Positions 50,100 through 60,029 of a DNA stretch of 64,000 bases are shown here, one piece after another (positions within the stretch are counted from its first letter, which is position 1; each line of letters opens with the position of its first letter). The notes beneath the pieces were generated by a model. The model was given only the letters and a program-made list of their open reading frames with translations. It did not search any database and was not told the DNA's origin. A program made the translations under genes and the position numbers. Source of the DNA: Bordetella genomosp. 9 (GTDB lineage Bacteria; Pseudomonadota; Gammaproteobacteria; Burkholderiales; Burkholderiaceae_B); contig NZ_CP021109.1 of assembly GCF_002119725.1 (NCBI RefSeq), forward strand, positions 1,364,001 through 1,428,000, read 5' to 3'.

Positions 50100-51266
50100 T
50101 CACTTGCGTTTGTCGAGGGGAACGAACTTGCGGTCTTCGGGCCCGACGTAGTTGGCGGTGGGGCGGATGATCTTGTTGTCGATGCGCTGTTCGATGATGT
50201 GCGCGGACCATCCCGCCGTACGGGCGATGACGAACAGCGGCGTGAACATCGCCGTGGGCACGCCCATCATGTGATAGCTGACCGCGGAATACCAGTCCAG
50301 GTTGGCGAACATCTTCTTGGCATCGGCCATGACGGTTTCGATGCGTTCGGCGATGTCGAACAGCTTCATGCTGCCGTTCTGCCTGGACAGGTTGCGGGCG
50401 ATTTCCTTGATGACCTTGTTACGCGGATCGGAAACCGTGTAGACCGGATGGCCGAAGCCGATCACCACTTCCTTGTTTTCCACCCGGCGACGGATGTCCG
50501 CTTCGGCTTCGTCTGGCGTTTCGTAGCGGCTCTGCACTTCGAAAGCGACTTCGTTCGCACCGCCATGCTTGGGGCCGCGCAATGCCCCGATGCCGCCGGC
50601 GATGGCCGAGTACATGTCCGAGCCCGTTCCCGCCACCACGCGGCATGTGAACGTGGATGCATTGAACTCATGTTCGGCGTACAGGATCAGCGAGGTATGC
50701 ATCGCCTTGACCCATTCATCGCTGGGCGTCTCGCCATGCAACAGATGCAGGAAGTGGCCCCCGATGCTGTCGTCGTCGGTCTCGACGTCGATGATGCGGC
50801 CGTTGTGGCTGTAGTGGTACCAGTAGAGCAGGGCGGAGCCCAGGCACGCCATGAGCCGGTCCGCAATGTCGCGCGCCCCGGGCAGGTTGTGGTCATCCTT
50901 TTCCGGCAGCACGCAGCCCAGCACCGACACGGCGGTGCGCATGACGTCCATGGGGTGGCTCGACGCGGGCAAGGCTTCCAGCGCCACTTGCAGCTGCGCG
51001 GGCAGGCCGCGCAGGGCTCGCAGCTTGCGCTTGTACGCCTTGAGCTCGGCCGCGTTCGGCAGCTTGCCATGCACGAGCAGGAAGGCGATTTCCTCGAATT
51101 CGCTGGTATCCGCGATATCCAGGATGTCGTAGCCCCGGTAGTGCAGGTCGTTGCCGCTGCGGCCGACGGTGCACAAGGCGGTATTGCCCGCGACGACGCC
51201 GGACAAGGCGACGGATTTCTTGGGCTTGAACCCGGGTTGCTGGGTGTCCTGATCGGATGTGGTCAT
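50100..51266 (-). CDS. prpC: 2-methylcitrate synthase PrpC
   Basis: Citrate-synthase-fold enzyme of 388 residues joining propionyl-CoA and oxaloacetate. The first catalytic histidine region is [18 protein letters not shown] and the second [17 protein letters not shown]. The short PrpC form (about 390 residues) differs from the 434-residue GltA encoded at 58.6 kb; the N-terminal [20 protein letters not shown] is typical of PrpC. Middle gene of prpBCD. Confidence 0.95.
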   Translation of the reverse strand: MTTSDQDTQQPGFKPKKSVALSGVVAGNTALCTVGRSGNDLHYRGYDILDIADTSEFEEIAFLLVHGKLPNAAELKAYKRKLRALRGLPAQLQVALEALPASSHPMDVMRTAVSVLGCVLPEKDDHNLPGARDIADRLMACLGSALLYWYHYSHNGRIIDVETDDDSIGGHFLHLLHGETPSDEWVKAMHTSLILYAEHEFNASTFTCRVVAGTGSDMYSAIAGGIGALRGPKHGGANEVAFEVQSRYETPDEAEADIRRRVENKEVVIGFGHPVYTVSDPRNKVIKEIARNLSRQNGSMKLFDIAERIETVMADAKKMFANLDWYSAVSYHMMGVPTAMFTPLFVIARTAGWSAHIIEQRIDNKIIRPTANYVGPEDRKFVPLDKRK

Positions 51267-51318
51267 GTCTGCTCCTTTCCTCTTTTAGGGGCGTGGCGCT
51301 GCGGCGCGGGTAGCGCCG

Positions 51319-52212
51319 CTACTTGGACTTCTGCTGCTGGAACAATGCGTCCAGCCGCGACTCGAACTCGTGGTACCCGATGCGGTCGTACAGTTCGTCG
51401 CGCGTCTGCATCAGGTCCAGCACATTCTTCTGGTGTCCATCGCGCCGGATCGCGGTGTACACCGCTTCGGCGGCCTTGTTCATGGCGCGGAACGCGGATA
51501 GCGGATAAAGCACCATGCCGACGCCCACGCTCTTCAGTTCGTCGACGGTGAACAGAGGCGTCTTGCCGAATTCCGTGATGTTCGCCAGCACGGGCACCTT
51601 GACTGCCTTGACGAAGCGGTCGTAGGTGGGCAGGTCGTAGGCCGCTTCGGCAAAGATGGCGTCCGCGCCGGCTTCGACGCAGCGGCATGCGCGGTCGATG
51701 GCCGCTTCCACGCCGTGCGAGGCGATGGCATCGGTGCGGGCAATCAGATAAAAGTCCGTATCGGTACGGGCGTCGGCCGCTGCCTTGACGCGGTCCACCA
51801 TTTCTTCTGTGGACACGATCTCCTTGCCGGGCCGATGCCCGCAACGCTTGGCGCCCACCTGGTCTTCGATATGGCATGCCGCCGCGCCGAACTTGATCAG
51901 GCTTTTGACCGTGCGGGCGATATTGAACGCGGATGGCCCAAAGCCGGTATCGATATCCACCAGCAACGGCAGATCGCACACATCGGTAATGCGCCGCACG
52001 TCGGTCAGGACGTCGTCCAGCGTATTGATGCCCAGGTCCGGCAGACCCAGCGAGCCCGCGGCCACGCCGCCGCCCGACAGGTAAATGGCCCGATACCCCG
52101 CACGCTTGGCCAGCAGCGCATGGTTGGCGTTGATGGCGCCAATAATCTGCAGCGGCGATTCTTCAACGAGCGCCTGACGAAACCGGGCGCCAGGCGATGA
52201 GGGTCGTGACAT
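51319..52212 (-). CDS. prpB: 2-methylisocitrate lyase PrpB
   Basis: A 297-residue member of the isocitrate-lyase superfamily that cleaves 2-methylisocitrate to pyruvate and succinate. The active-site loop reads [15 protein letters not shown], matching the KRCGHRPGK motif of Prp[23 protein letters not shown] and ISLARTDAIA-type segments bind Mg and substrate. The start at 52212 ([12 protein letters not shown]) is chosen; the frame is open to 52272. First gene of prpBCD. Its 270-base upstream region contains the two repeats and the mdh terminator, plus AATGT and ACATT (52224-52240) as a small inverted repeat. No PrpR-type regulator is seen. Confidence 0.94.
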   Translation of the reverse strand: MSRPSSPGARFRQALVEESPLQIIGAINANHALLAKRAGYRAIYLSGGGVAAGSLGLPDLGINTLDDVLTDVRRITDVCDLPLLVDIDTGFGPSAFNIARTVKSLIKFGAAACHIEDQVGAKRCGHRPGKEIVSTEEMVDRVKAAADARTDTDFYLIARTDAIASHGVEAAIDRACRCVEAGADAIFAEAAYDLPTYDRFVKAVKVPVLANITEFGKTPLFTVDELKSVGVGMVLYPLSAFRAMNKAAEAVYTAIRRDGHQKNVLDLMQTRDELYDRIGYHEFESRLDALFQQQKSK

Positions 52213-52303
52213 GCTGTCTCCCAAATGTCCAGTCCACATTGCTGCCGGCTCCACCGCACGAAACCGATGCATCCCAATCGGGGACGCCGCGGATCCGGCT
52301 CCG

Positions 52304-52360
52304 CCGGTCCGCCAGCGTCGCCCCCTTGAGGGGGAAGCGCGTTAGCGCTTCGGGGGTGGG
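52304..52360 (-). repeat. Intergenic hairpin repeat, copy C
   Basis: Same repeat as copies A and B, with GCGTTAGCGC in the first hairpin. The GC-rich tail extends to about 52281. It lies 3' of mdh. Confidence 0.85.
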
Positions 52361-52369
52361 TTTTCCCCG

Positions 52370-52426
52370 CCGGTCCGCCAGGGTCGCCCCCTCGAGGGGG
52401 AAGCGCGTTAGCGCTTCGGGGGTGGG
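52370..52426 (-). repeat. Intergenic hairpin repeat, copy D
   Basis: Second copy of the mdh pair, nine bases from copy C, same orientation. The second hairpin has CCCCCTCGAGGGGG, a fully symmetric variant of the CCCCC-TCAA-GGGGG hairpin in the other copies. Confidence 0.85.
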
Positions 52427-52437
52427 TCTCAAAGAAA

Positions 52438-52455
52438 GGCCCGTTCGCACGGGCC
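52438..52455 (-). terminator. Terminator of mdh
   Basis: GGCCCGT (52438-52444) pairs with ACGGGCC (52449-52455), loop TCGC; on the minus strand it is followed by TTTCTTT, about 30 bases after the mdh stop and before the repeats. Confidence 0.7.
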
Positions 52456-52482
52456 CCTTTTCTTCTTGTTGCTTGCTTCGGC

Positions 52483-53472
52483 TTACTTCAGCAGGTCTTT
52501 CACGCCGTCGCGCTCTTCCAGCAGCTCTTTCAGCGTCAGGTCCATGCGTTCACGCGAGAAGGCGTCGATTTCCAGGCCGGTGACGCGCGTGTACTTGCCG
52601 TTCTCCGTGGTAACCGGCACGCCATAGATGATGCCTTCGGGGATGCCGTAGGAGCCATCCGAGGGCACACCCATCGTGACCCATTTGCCGTTGCTGCCCA
52701 GCACCCAGTCGCGCACGTGATCGATGGCGGCGTTGGCGGCGGAAGCGGCGGACGACAGGCCGCGCGCGTCGATGATCGCCGCGCCGCGCTTGCCCACTGT
52801 CGGGATGAACACGTCGCGGTTCCAGGCGTCATCGTTGATCAGCTTGGCCAGGCTCTGGCCGCCGACGGTGGCGAAGCGGATATCCGGGTACATCGTCGGC
52901 GAGTGGTTGCCCCACACGATCAGCTTCTCGATGTCGGCCACGGCCTTGCCCGACTTTGCCGCCAATTGCGACAGCGCGCGGTTGTGGTCCAGGCGAAGCA
53001 TGGCGGTGAAGTTTTCGGCGGGCAGGTCCGGCGCCGACTTCATGGCGATGTAGGCATTGGTGTTGGCCGGGTTGCCGACCACCAGCACTTTGACGTCGCG
53101 CTTGGCGACTTCGTTCAGGGCACGGCCCTGGGCGGTGAAGATCTGGGCGTTGACGGTCAACAGGTCCTTGCGCTCCATGCCGGGGCCGCGGGGACGGGCT
53201 CCCACGAGCAGGGCGATGTCGGCGTCCTTGAAGGCGGTGCGCGGATCGCTGTGAGCAGTCATTTCCTGCAGCAGCGGGAAGGCGCAGTCGTCCAGTTCCA
53301 TCATGACGCCCTTCAGCGCCTTCTGGGCCTTTTCGTCCGGGATCTCCAGCAGTTGCAGGATGACGGGCTGATCTTTGCCGAGCATTTCGCCGGAAGCAAT
53401 GCGAAACAGCAGGGCGTAGCCGATTTGACCGGCGGCGCCGGTAACGGCGACGCGCAAAGCGGGCTTGGACAT
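52483..53472 (-). CDS. mdh: Malate dehydrogenase (NAD)
   Basis: A 329-residue cytoplasmic enzyme interconverting malate and oxaloacetate. The nucleotide-binding motif is [23 protein letters not shown], the substrate arginine loop is [15 protein letters not shown], and the catalytic histidine is in [14 protein letters not shown]. This is the cytosolic-type MDH usual in betaproteobacteria. The start at 53472 ([12 protein letters not shown]) is preferred over 53478. Divergent from gntR; a 21-base operator lies 154 bases upstream. Confidence 0.96.
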   Translation of the reverse strand: MSKPALRVAVTGAAGQIGYALLFRIASGEMLGKDQPVILQLLEIPDEKAQKALKGVMMELDDCAFPLLQEMTAHSDPRTAFKDADIALLVGARPRGPGMERKDLLTVNAQIFTAQGRALNEVAKRDVKVLVVGNPANTNAYIAMKSAPDLPAENFTAMLRLDHNRALSQLAAKSGKAVADIEKLIVWGNHSPTMYPDIRFATVGGQSLAKLINDDAWNRDVFIPTVGKRGAAIIDARGLSSAASAANAAIDHVRDWVLGSNGKWVTMGVPSDGSYGIPEGIIYGVPVTTENGKYTRVTGLEIDAFSRERMDLTLKELLEERDGVKDLLK

Positions 53473-53606
53473 GAACATTCTCCGTAAGAGTCGTCGAGAA
53501 AAAATCTCGCCGGACAGTGTAATCGTTGTGGCCGCGCGGGCACCTGAATACCGTCAAACGAACGAGGTGGGAAAGCGCTTCGGCAGGGCGTATCCTAAGT
53601 GCAAGG

Positions 53607-53620
53607 TGACGTTTACGTCA
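53607..53620. promoter_or_regulatory. Palindrome TGACGT-TT-ACGTCA in the mdh-gntR region
   Basis: A perfect inverted repeat six bases before the 21-base operator. TTTACG inside it (53612-53617) could serve as the -35 of a gntR promoter whose -10 would lie within the operator. Regulator unknown. Confidence 0.4.
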
Positions 53621-53625
53621 ATTTC

Positions 53626-53646
53626 GTCTTATATCTTATATAAGAC
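53626..53646. promoter_or_regulatory. 21-base palindromic operator between mdh and gntR
   Basis: Identical to the element upstream of acnB at 19264-19284 (GTCTTATAT, CTT, ATATAAGAC). An extra ATAAGAC half-site follows directly at 53647-53653. The site is 110 bases before the gntR start and 154 bases before the mdh start. It is probably bound by the GntR protein, including for its own control. Confidence 0.75.
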
Positions 53647-53756
53647 ATAAGACGTTGGACAGCGGTCCGCAGGTTGTGCAACAATGGCGAGCTTGCCCGC
53701 GCCGGGCCTTCAGAGGTCCTGGCGCGCTGTCCGGCGAGCGGAAGATTACGGATTCC

Positions 53757-54539
53757 ATGGCAGATCCCAGGCCCGAAACTCCTACGCGAACCAAGGGCGC
53801 CGCCGGTCAAGGCGGCGCCAGCGCCGCTTTCAGCCCGCTGTACCGGCAGATCAAGGAATTGCTGGTCCAAAGCCTGGATCGCGGCGAATGGAAGCCGGGT
53901 GAACTCATCCCGAGCGAAATCGACCTGGCCGCGCGTTTCCAGGTCAGTCAGGGCACCGTCCGCAAGGCCGTCGACGAACTGGCGGCCGAACATGTGCTGC
54001 TGCGGCGGCAGGGCAAGGGCACCTTCGTTGCGACCCATCACGAAGCGCGCGTCCGCTACCGTTTCCTGCGGCTGGCCAGCGACGAAGGTGCGGAAGCCGA
54101 ACGTGCCGAAAGCCGCATCCTGGAATGCCGTCGCGTGCGGGCCACGGCTGAAATCGCCCGCGCGCTGGAGCTTCGCGCGGGCGAAACCGTAGTGGCGATC
54201 CGCCGCCTGCTCACTTTCGGCGGCATTCCCACGGTGCTGGACGATATCTATCTGCCCGGCTCCGTGTTCCGCAGGCTGACGCTGGAACTGCTCACCGCCA
54301 ACAAGGCGCCCCTGTACGGTTTCCTGGAATCCGAATTCGGCGTGAGCATGATCCGCGCCGATGAAAAACTGCGCGCCGTCGGCGCCACGACGGAAGCCGC
54401 GGCGGCGTTGAATGTCGCGCCGGGTACGCCTTTGCTGCAGGTCGACCGGACTTCCTACACTTACGGCGACCGGCCGATGGAGATCCGTCGGGGCCTGTAT
54501 CTGACCGATCGATACCACTATCGCAATAGTTTGAATTGA
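53757..54539 (+). CDS. GntR-family regulator (HutC-type) at the citric-acid-cycle locus
   Basis: A 260-residue regulator. The winged HTH is SPLYRQIKELLVQSLDRGEWKPGELIPSEIDLAARFQVSQGTVRKAVDEL followed by LLRRQGKGTFVA. The C-terminal effector domain is of the UTRA/HutC kind (LTFGGIPTVLDDIYLPGSVF, and the end RGLYLTDRYHYRNSLN). The ATG at 53757 gives the family N terminus; the frame is open to a TTG at 53655, which would overlap the operator region. It sits between mdh/prp (leftward) and sdh/gltA (rightward), and its presumed site also lies before acnB, so it is probably a citric-acid-cycle regulator. Confidence 0.88.
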   Translation: MADPRPETPTRTKGAAGQGGASAAFSPLYRQIKELLVQSLDRGEWKPGELIPSEIDLAARFQVSQGTVRKAVDELAAEHVLLRRQGKGTFVATHHEARVRYRFLRLASDEGAEAERAESRILECRRVRATAEIARALELRAGETVVAIRRLLTFGGIPTVLDDIYLPGSVFRRLTLELLTANKAPLYGFLESEFGVSMIRADEKLRAVGATTEAAAALNVAPGTPLLQVDRTSYTYGDRPMEIRRGLYLTDRYHYRNSLN

Positions 54540-54659
54540 TGGACTTTTTCCGCCGATTTGATAGCAACCCGTTACATGGGCGAAAATAATACGTTTTTCC
54601 CGAAAGGGCCAGGCATTCCCGCCGTTACGATTTTCTAGTTCCGAAACCCCGAGGCCGTC

Positions 54660-55073
54660 ATGTCCGACTCAGCTGCCAAGCCGCGTCCGCAGTTTCGCAA
54701 TATCAGCATTCCCCAGATCCTCAGTTACCGCCTGCCGCTTCCCGGCAAGGTCTCCATCCTGCACCGCATCAGCGGCGCCTTGCTGTTCCTCTGTCTCCCG
54801 CTGGTCCTGCTGCCACTGCTGGCCGCGAGCGTGGGCTCCCCGGAAAGCTTCGCGAGCGTGGCGGGGATCGCGGGCAATCCCATCGTCAAGCTGATCCTGC
54901 TGGTTTTGATCTGGGGCTATCTGCATCACTTCTGTGCCGGCATCCGCTATCTGGTGCTGGATCTGCACAAGGGAATCGAAAAAGCCCAGGCGCAGAAGAG
55001 CGCCGGCGTGGTTCTGGGGGTCAGCCTGGCGCTGACCGTGGTGTTCGGTCTGAAACTGTTCGGAGCCTGGTAA
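54660..55073 (+). CDS. sdhC: Succinate dehydrogenase cytochrome b556 subunit SdhC
   Basis: Membrane anchor of 137 residues with three helices. SILHRISGALLFLCLPLVLLP has the HRISG motif near the quinone site, and LHHFCAGIRYLVLD carries the haem-ligand histidine. First gene of sdhCDAB; 120 bases after gntR. The upstream region holds AT-rich sequence (54580-54600) that may be the promoter, without a clear match to consensus. Confidence 0.94.
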   Translation: MSDSAAKPRPQFRNISIPQILSYRLPLPGKVSILHRISGALLFLCLPLVLLPLLAASVGSPESFASVAGIAGNPIVKLILLVLIWGYLHHFCAGIRYLVLDLHKGIEKAQAQKSAGVVLGVSLALTVVFGLKLFGAW

Positions 55074-55075
55074 GC

Positions 55076-55459
55076 ATGGCTGTCAGCAAGAATTACGGCG
55101 CGAAGCGCCTGGTCGTAGGTGCGCACTACGGCACTCTCGATTTCATCGCCCAGCGCATCACCGCCATCATCCTGGCGCTGTACACGATCGTGCTGCTGGT
55201 CGGCATTCTGATCATGCCGGGCTTCACTTACGAGAACTGGAAGGCCCTGTTCGCCTTCCACGTGTTCGCCTTGCCGCTGGGCCAGATGCTGGCCACGCTG
55301 GCCTTCGTGTCGCTGATCTGGCATGCCTGGATCGGTGTGCGGGATATTTGGATGGACTACGTCAGGCCCGTGGGCGTGCGCCTGCTGATGCAAGTCCTGA
55401 CCATCCTGTGGCTGGTGGGCTCGCTCGTGTACTTCGCGCAAATCATCTGGAGGCTCTAA
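55076..55459 (+). CDS. sdhD: Succinate dehydrogenase membrane anchor SdhD
   Basis: A 127-residue membrane subunit with three helices. DFIAQRITAIILALYTIVLL is the first, and LIWHAWIGVRDIWMDYVRP has the conserved histidine and the quinone-site aspartate/tyrosine of SdhD. It starts two bases after sdhC. Confidence 0.93.
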   Translation: MAVSKNYGAKRLVVGAHYGTLDFIAQRITAIILALYTIVLLVGILIMPGFTYENWKALFAFHVFALPLGQMLATLAFVSLIWHAWIGVRDIWMDYVRPVGVRLLMQVLTILWLVGSLVYFAQIIWRL

Positions 55460-55462
55460 GCC

Positions 55463-57241
55463 GTGGTCGCTGTCATGAATTCCCTGCCGCGCCGCCAATT
55501 CGATGTGGTGGTCGTCGGCGCCGGCGGTGCCGGCATGCGCTGCTCCCTGCAACTGGCCCAGGCGGGCCTGTCGGTGGCGGTGCTTTCCAAAGTGTTCCCC
55601 ACCCGTTCGCACACCGTGGCCGCACAGGGCGGCGTGAGCGCGTCGCTGGGCAACATGAGCGAGGACAACTGGTACTGGCACATGTACGACACCGTGAAGG
55701 GTTCGGACTGGCTGGGCGACCAGGACGCCATCGAGTTCATGTGCCGCGAGGCGCCGAGCGCGGTGTATGAGATGGAGCACTTCGGCATGCCGTTCGACCG
55801 CAACCCGGACGGCACCATCTACCAGCGTCCCTTCGGCGGCCACACCGCCAACTTCGGCGAAAAGCCGGTGCAGCGCGCCTGTGCCGCCGCCGACCGTACC
55901 GGCCATGCGCTGCTGCACACGCTGTATCAGCGCAACGTTGCCTCGCGCACGCAGTTCTTCGTCGAATGGATGGCGCTGGACCTGCTGCGCAGCGAAAGCG
56001 GCGACATCGTCGGCGTGACCGCGCTGGAGATGGAAACCGGCGAGATCTACATCCTGGAAGCCAAGACCACCGTGCTCGCCACAGGCGGCGCCGGCCGCAT
56101 CTGGGCCGCGTCGACCAATGCCTTCATCAATACTGGTGACGGGCTGGGCATGGCCGCCCGCGCGGGCATCCCGCTGCAGGATATGGAGTTCTGGCAATTC
56201 CACCCGACCGGCGTGGCCGGCGCCGGCGTGCTCATTACCGAGGGCGTGCGCGGCGAGGGCGGCATCCTGCTGAACAAGGACGGCGAACGCTTCATGGAGC
56301 GCTACGCGCCCACGCTGAAGGACCTGGCGCCGCGCGATTTCGTGTCCCGTTCGATGGACCAGGAAATCAAGGAAGGCCGCGGTTGCGGTCCGGACGGCAG
56401 CTATGTGGTCCTGAAGCTGGATCACCTGGGCGCCGAGACGATCAACAAGCGTCTGCCGTCGATTCGCGAAATCGCGATCAAGTTCGGCAACGTCGATCCG
56501 ATCAAGGAACCCATCCCGGTCGTGCCCACCATCCACTATCAGATGGGCGGCATTCCGACCAACTACCACGGTCAGGTCGTGACCTGGCAGAACGGCGAAT
56601 CGAAGGTCGTGAATGGCCTGTACGCGATCGGCGAGTGCGCCGCGGTGTCGGTGCACGGCGCCAACCGCCTGGGCACCAACTCGCTGCTGGACCTGATCGT
56701 TTTCGGCCGCGCCACGGGCAATCACATCGTCGCTTCGCATCCCGAACGCCAGCATTCGCACCAGAAGGTGTCGCAGGCCTCGCTGGATGCGTCGCTGGAC
56801 CGCGTCAACAAGCTGGAATCGCGCACCTCGGGCGAGAAGACCCAGGACGTCGCCAACGCCATCCGTATGTCCATGCAGCGCCATTGCGGCGTGTTCCGCA
56901 CGCTGGAGCTGCTGAACGAAGGCGTCACGCAGATCGAGGAGCTTGCCAAGCAGGCGGATCACATCGCTTTCAAGGACAAGTCCAAGGTGTTCAACACGGC
57001 TCGCGTGGAAGCGCTGGAGCTGGCCAACATGACCGAAGTGGCGCGCGCCACGATCAAGTCGGCGGCCAACCGTACCGAAAGCCGCGGCGCGCATGCGTTG
57101 AACGATCATCCCACGCGCGACGACGAGAACTGGCTGAAGCACACCCTCTGGTATTCCGAGGGCGGCCGCCTGGACTACAAGCCCGTACAGATGAAGCCCC
57201 TGACGGTCGAGTCCTTCCCGCCCAAGGCGCGTACTTTCTAA
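55463..57241 (+). CDS. sdhA: Succinate dehydrogenase flavoprotein subunit SdhA
   Basis: FAD subunit of 592 residues. The covalent-FAD histidine is in [37 protein letters not shown] is the Rossmann motif, and [23 protein letters not shown] with [12 protein letters not shown] form the active site. GTG at 55463 is taken as start because GGAGG lies ten bases before it; an in-frame ATG at 55475 is too far from that site. Confidence 0.96.
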   Translation: MVAVMNSLPRRQFDVVVVGAGGAGMRCSLQLAQAGLSVAVLSKVFPTRSHTVAAQGGVSASLGNMSEDNWYWHMYDTVKGSDWLGDQDAIEFMCREAPSAVYEMEHFGMPFDRNPDGTIYQRPFGGHTANFGEKPVQRACAAADRTGHALLHTLYQRNVASRTQFFVEWMALDLLRSESGDIVGVTALEMETGEIYILEAKTTVLATGGAGRIWAASTNAFINTGDGLGMAARAGIPLQDMEFWQFHPTGVAGAGVLITEGVRGEGGILLNKDGERFMERYAPTLKDLAPRDFVSRSMDQEIKEGRGCGPDGSYVVLKLDHLGAETINKRLPSIREIAIKFGNVDPIKEPIPVVPTIHYQMGGIPTNYHGQVVTWQNGESKVVNGLYAIGECAAVSVHGANRLGTNSLLDLIVFGRATGNHIVASHPERQHSHQKVSQASLDASLDRVNKLESRTSGEKTQDVANAIRMSMQRHCGVFRTLELLNEGVTQIEELAKQADHIAFKDKSKVFNTARVEALELANMTEVARATIKSAANRTESRGAHALNDHPTRDDENWLKHTLWYSEGGRLDYKPVQMKPLTVESFPPKARTF

Positions 57242-57254
57242 GCAGGATGCCGGC

Positions 57255-57971
57255 ATGAGCACCAAGCGAATCGTTAAATTCGAGATCTACCGCTACGATC
57301 CGGACAAGGACGAGCGTCCCTATATGCAGAAGCTCGAGGTCGAGCTTCAGCCCAACGACAAGATGCTGCTGGATGCGCTGGTCCGCATCAAGAACGACGT
57401 CGATGACAGCCTCGCGCTGCGCCGTTCGTGCCGCGAAGGCGTGTGCGGCTCGGACGCGATGAACATCAACGGGAAGAACGGCCTTGCCTGTATCACGAAC
57501 CTGCGTGAACTGAAGGAACCCATCGTCCTGAAGCCGCTGCCCGGGCTGCCCGTGATCCGCGATCTGATCGTGGACATGACGCACTTCTTCAACCAGTACC
57601 ATTCGGTCAAGCCGTACCTGATCAATGACACGCCGCCGCCCGAGCGCGAGCGTCTGCAGTCGCCCGAGGCCCGGGAAGAGCTGGACGGCCTGTACGAGTG
57701 CATCCTGTGCGCATGCTGCTCGACGTCGTGCCCGTCGTTCTGGTGGAACCCCGACAAGTTCGTCGGCCCGGCCGGCCTGCTGCAGGCATACCGCTTCATC
57801 GCGGACAGCCGCGACGAGGCGACCGGCGCGCGCCTGGACAACCTGGAGGATCCGTACCGGCTGTTCCGCTGCCACACCATCATGAATTGCGTGGACGTCT
57901 GTCCCAAGGGTCTGAACCCGACGAAGGCGATCGGGAAGATCCGGGAACTGATGGTGCGAAGGACTGTGTGA
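57255..57971 (+). CDS. sdhB: Succinate dehydrogenase iron-sulfur subunit SdhB
   Basis: Iron-sulfur subunit of 238 residues. The [2Fe-2S] cysteines are in [20 protein letters not shown]; the [4Fe-4S] and [3Fe-4S] cysteines are in [17 protein letters not shown] and [18 protein letters not shown] pair of hairpin repeats begins two bases after its stop, which may define or protect the 3' end of the sdhCDAB message. Confidence 0.96.
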   Translation: MSTKRIVKFEIYRYDPDKDERPYMQKLEVELQPNDKMLLDALVRIKNDVDDSLALRRSCREGVCGSDAMNINGKNGLACITNLRELKEPIVLKPLPGLPVIRDLIVDMTHFFNQYHSVKPYLINDTPPPERERLQSPEAREELDGLYECILCACCSTSCPSFWWNPDKFVGPAGLLQAYRFIADSRDEATGARLDNLEDPYRLFRCHTIMNCVDVCPKGLNPTKAIGKIRELMVRRTV

Positions 57972-57973
57972 TT

Positions 57974-58030
57974 GGCCCACCCCCGAGGCGCTGCGCGCCT
58001 CCCCCTCAAGGGGGCGCGCCTGCGGACCGG
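57974..58030 (+). repeat. Intergenic hairpin repeat, copy E
   Basis: Same repeat family as A-D, here on the plus strand (GGCCCACCCCCGAGGCGCTG...), beginning two bases after the sdhB stop. Both stem-loops are kept, with a compensated change (GAGGCG/CGCCTC) in the first. Confidence 0.85.
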
Positions 58031-58040
58031 AGGGAGGAAA

Positions 58041-58097
58041 GCCCACCCCCGAAGCGCTGGCGCGCTTCCCCCTCACGGGGGCGCGCCAGCGGACCGG
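58041..58097 (+). repeat. Intergenic hairpin repeat, copy F
   Basis: Second copy of the sdhB pair. The second hairpin has CCCCCTCACGGGGG. The GC-rich tail continues to about 58119. The following 150 bases up to the sdhE leader hold no gene I can support, only a degraded stretch rich in GCGCTGCTGG-like sequence. Confidence 0.85.
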
Positions 58098-58273
58098 CGA
58101 AGCCGGATCCGCGGCGCCCCGCTTGGCCTTGCTGCTTGCGTGAGGGCGCAGAGGTATTCGGTCCGAGGGGCTGGCGCGCTTGCCCTGAGGAAGCGCTGCT
58201 GGTGGAGCGGGGGCGGTGCGGTCTTGGTGATGTTTTATGGGGCGCGGGATAGGTTGGCGCCTTGGAAAGTTTT

Positions 58274-58306
58274 ATGAACGAGCAAGCTTGCCGGCGGGGG
58301 GTGTAA
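58274..58306 (+). other. Ten-codon upstream reading frame before sdhE
   Basis: ATG-AAC-GAG-CAA-GCT-TGC-CGG-... runs ten codons and ends in TAA one base before the sdhE TTG. Such a layout suggests that sdhE may be translated by re-initiation after this frame. Confidence 0.4.
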
Positions 58307-58307
58307 A

Positions 58308-58568
58308 TTGAACGCGCTGACGGAACTGGAGCGCGCGCGCCTGCGCTGGCGGGCGCGTCGTGGGCTGCTTGAGAACGACCTGATTATTACGAAGTACCTG
58401 GACGCGTACGAGTCGCAGTTGACCGACGCGGACGTTGCGGCGCTGACGCAGCTTTTCGAGCTGGGCGACAATGACCTGCTCGACTTGCTGCTGGGGCGCA
58501 GTGAGCCAGAAGGTGCACTGGACACGCCGAAGCTACGCGAAATCATTGCCAAGATGCGCGAGCTGTAA
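58308..58568 (+). CDS. sdhE: FAD assembly factor SdhE
   Basis: An 86-residue protein that promotes covalent flavinylation of SdhA. RARLRWRARRGLLENDLIITKYL corresponds to the RGMRELD region of E. coli SdhE (here RRGLLENDL), and LTDADVAALTQLFELGDNDLLDLLLG is the second half. The only start that gives the family length is TTG at 58308, with GGGGGG about eight bases upstream. It precedes gltA by 19 bases. Confidence 0.9.
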   Translation: MNALTELERARLRWRARRGLLENDLIITKYLDAYESQLTDADVAALTQLFELGDNDLLDLLLGRSEPEGALDTPKLREIIAKMREL

Positions 58569-58587
58569 CCCTTGAGAGGAATGTACG

Positions 58588-59892
58588 ATGAAACTGTCAG
58601 ACAAAAAGGCCACCCTAACGTTTTCGGACGGCACCGCTCCGATTGAGTTTCCGATTTACCAGGGTTCGGTAGGTCCGGACGTTATCGACATTCGCAAGCT
58701 GTACGGCCAGTCCGGGATGTTCACCTACGACCCCGGCTTCATGTCGACGGCGTCGTGCTCTTCCGCCATCACCTACATCGACGGCGACAAGGGTGAGCTG
58801 CTGTACCGCGGCTATCCGATCGAGCAGCTGGCCGTCAATTGCGATTTCCTGGACGTCTGCTATCTGATCCTGAACGGCGAGCTGCCCACGCCGGAGCAGA
58901 AGAAGGACTTCGATTCCCAGGTGACGCATCACACCATGGTGAACGAGCAGCTGCACTTCTTCCTGCGCGGCTTCCGCCGTGACGCCCACCCGATGGCCGT
59001 GCTGACGGGCCTGGTCGGCGCGCTGTCGGCCTTCTATCACGACTCGCTGGACATCACGAATCCGCAACATCGCCACATTTCGGCGATCCGCCTCATCGCC
59101 AAGATGCCCACGCTGGTGGCGATGGCGTACAAGTACTCGCAGGGCCAGCCCTTCATCTATCCGCAGAACAACCTGTCGTACACCGGCAATTTCCTGCGCA
59201 TGATGTTCGCCACGCCGTGCGAGGACTACCAGGTGAACGAAGTTGTCGAGCGTGCGCTGGACCGCATCTTCATCCTGCATGCCGACCACGAGCAGAATGC
59301 CTCGACGTCCACCGTGCGTCTGTGCGGTTCGTCGGGCACCAACCCGTTTGCCGCGATCGCGGCGGGCGTGGCATGCCTGTGGGGCCCCGCGCACGGCGGC
59401 GCGAACGAAGCCTGCCTGCAGATGCTTGAAGAGTTGCAGGCCAATGGCGGCGTGGCCAAGGTCGGCGAGTTCATGGAGAAGGTCAAGGACAAGAACTCGG
59501 GCGTGCGCCTGATGGGCTTCGGTCATCGCGTCTACAAGAACTACGATCCCCGCGCCAAGCTGATGCAGCAGACTTGCAAGGAAGTGCTGGCCGCGTTGAA
59601 CCTGGAGAACGATCCGCTGTTCAAGCTGGCCATGGAGCTGGAGCGCATCGCGCTGGAAGACCAGTACTTCGTGGATCGCAAGCTGTACCCGAACGTGGAC
59701 TTCTACTCGGGCATCGTCCAGCGCGCCATCGGCATCCCGACCGCGCTGTTCACCGCGAACTTCGCCCTGGCCCGCACGGTCGGCTGGATCGCCCAGTGGA
59801 ACGAAATGCTGACCGACCCCGATTACAAGATCGGCCGTCCGCGCCAGCTGTTCACCGGTTCGCCCCGCCGCGACGTCAAGCGCGGGAAGTAG
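58588..59892 (+). CDS. gltA: Citrate synthase GltA
   Basis: Type II citrate synthase of 434 residues. Catalytic regions are [20 protein letters not shown] and [19 protein letters not shown], and the N-terminal small domain ([20 protein letters not shown]) is that of the NADH-sensitive hexameric enzymes. Shine-Dalgarno GAGGAA. A strong terminator follows at 59935. Confidence 0.97.
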   Translation: MKLSDKKATLTFSDGTAPIEFPIYQGSVGPDVIDIRKLYGQSGMFTYDPGFMSTASCSSAITYIDGDKGELLYRGYPIEQLAVNCDFLDVCYLILNGELPTPEQKKDFDSQVTHHTMVNEQLHFFLRGFRRDAHPMAVLTGLVGALSAFYHDSLDITNPQHRHISAIRLIAKMPTLVAMAYKYSQGQPFIYPQNNLSYTGNFLRMMFATPCEDYQVNEVVERALDRIFILHADHEQNASTSTVRLCGSSGTNPFAAIAAGVACLWGPAHGGANEACLQMLEELQANGGVAKVGEFMEKVKDKNSGVRLMGFGHRVYKNYDPRAKLMQQTCKEVLAALNLENDPLFKLAMELERIALEDQYFVDRKLYPNVDFYSGIVQRAIGIPTALFTANFALARTVGWIAQWNEMLTDPDYKIGRPRQLFTGSPRRDVKRGK

Positions 59893-59934
59893 GCGTCCCG
59901 CAGCAGGAGGCCCGCAGTAAGGGGCCTCCCTTGC

Positions 59935-59968
59935 AAGAAAAAAGCCTCCTGCGGGAGGCTTTTTTCTT
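59935..59968. terminator. Rho-independent terminator of gltA
   Basis: AAGAAAAAAGCCTCC (59935-59949) pairs with GGAGGCTTTTTTCTT (59954-59968) over the whole length, loop TGCG. It also serves the convergent DUF2214 gene. Confidence 0.92.
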
Positions 59969-60029
59969 TGGCGGCCACGCGCGCATCGGCGCGAAGCCCG
60001 GTCGGGGCTTCTTCCAGCGTTGACAGGCC

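Noticed and set aside
47319..58119. Hairpin repeats as a CRISPR array
   Set aside because: Only pairs of inexact copies, no regular unique spacers and no cas genes.
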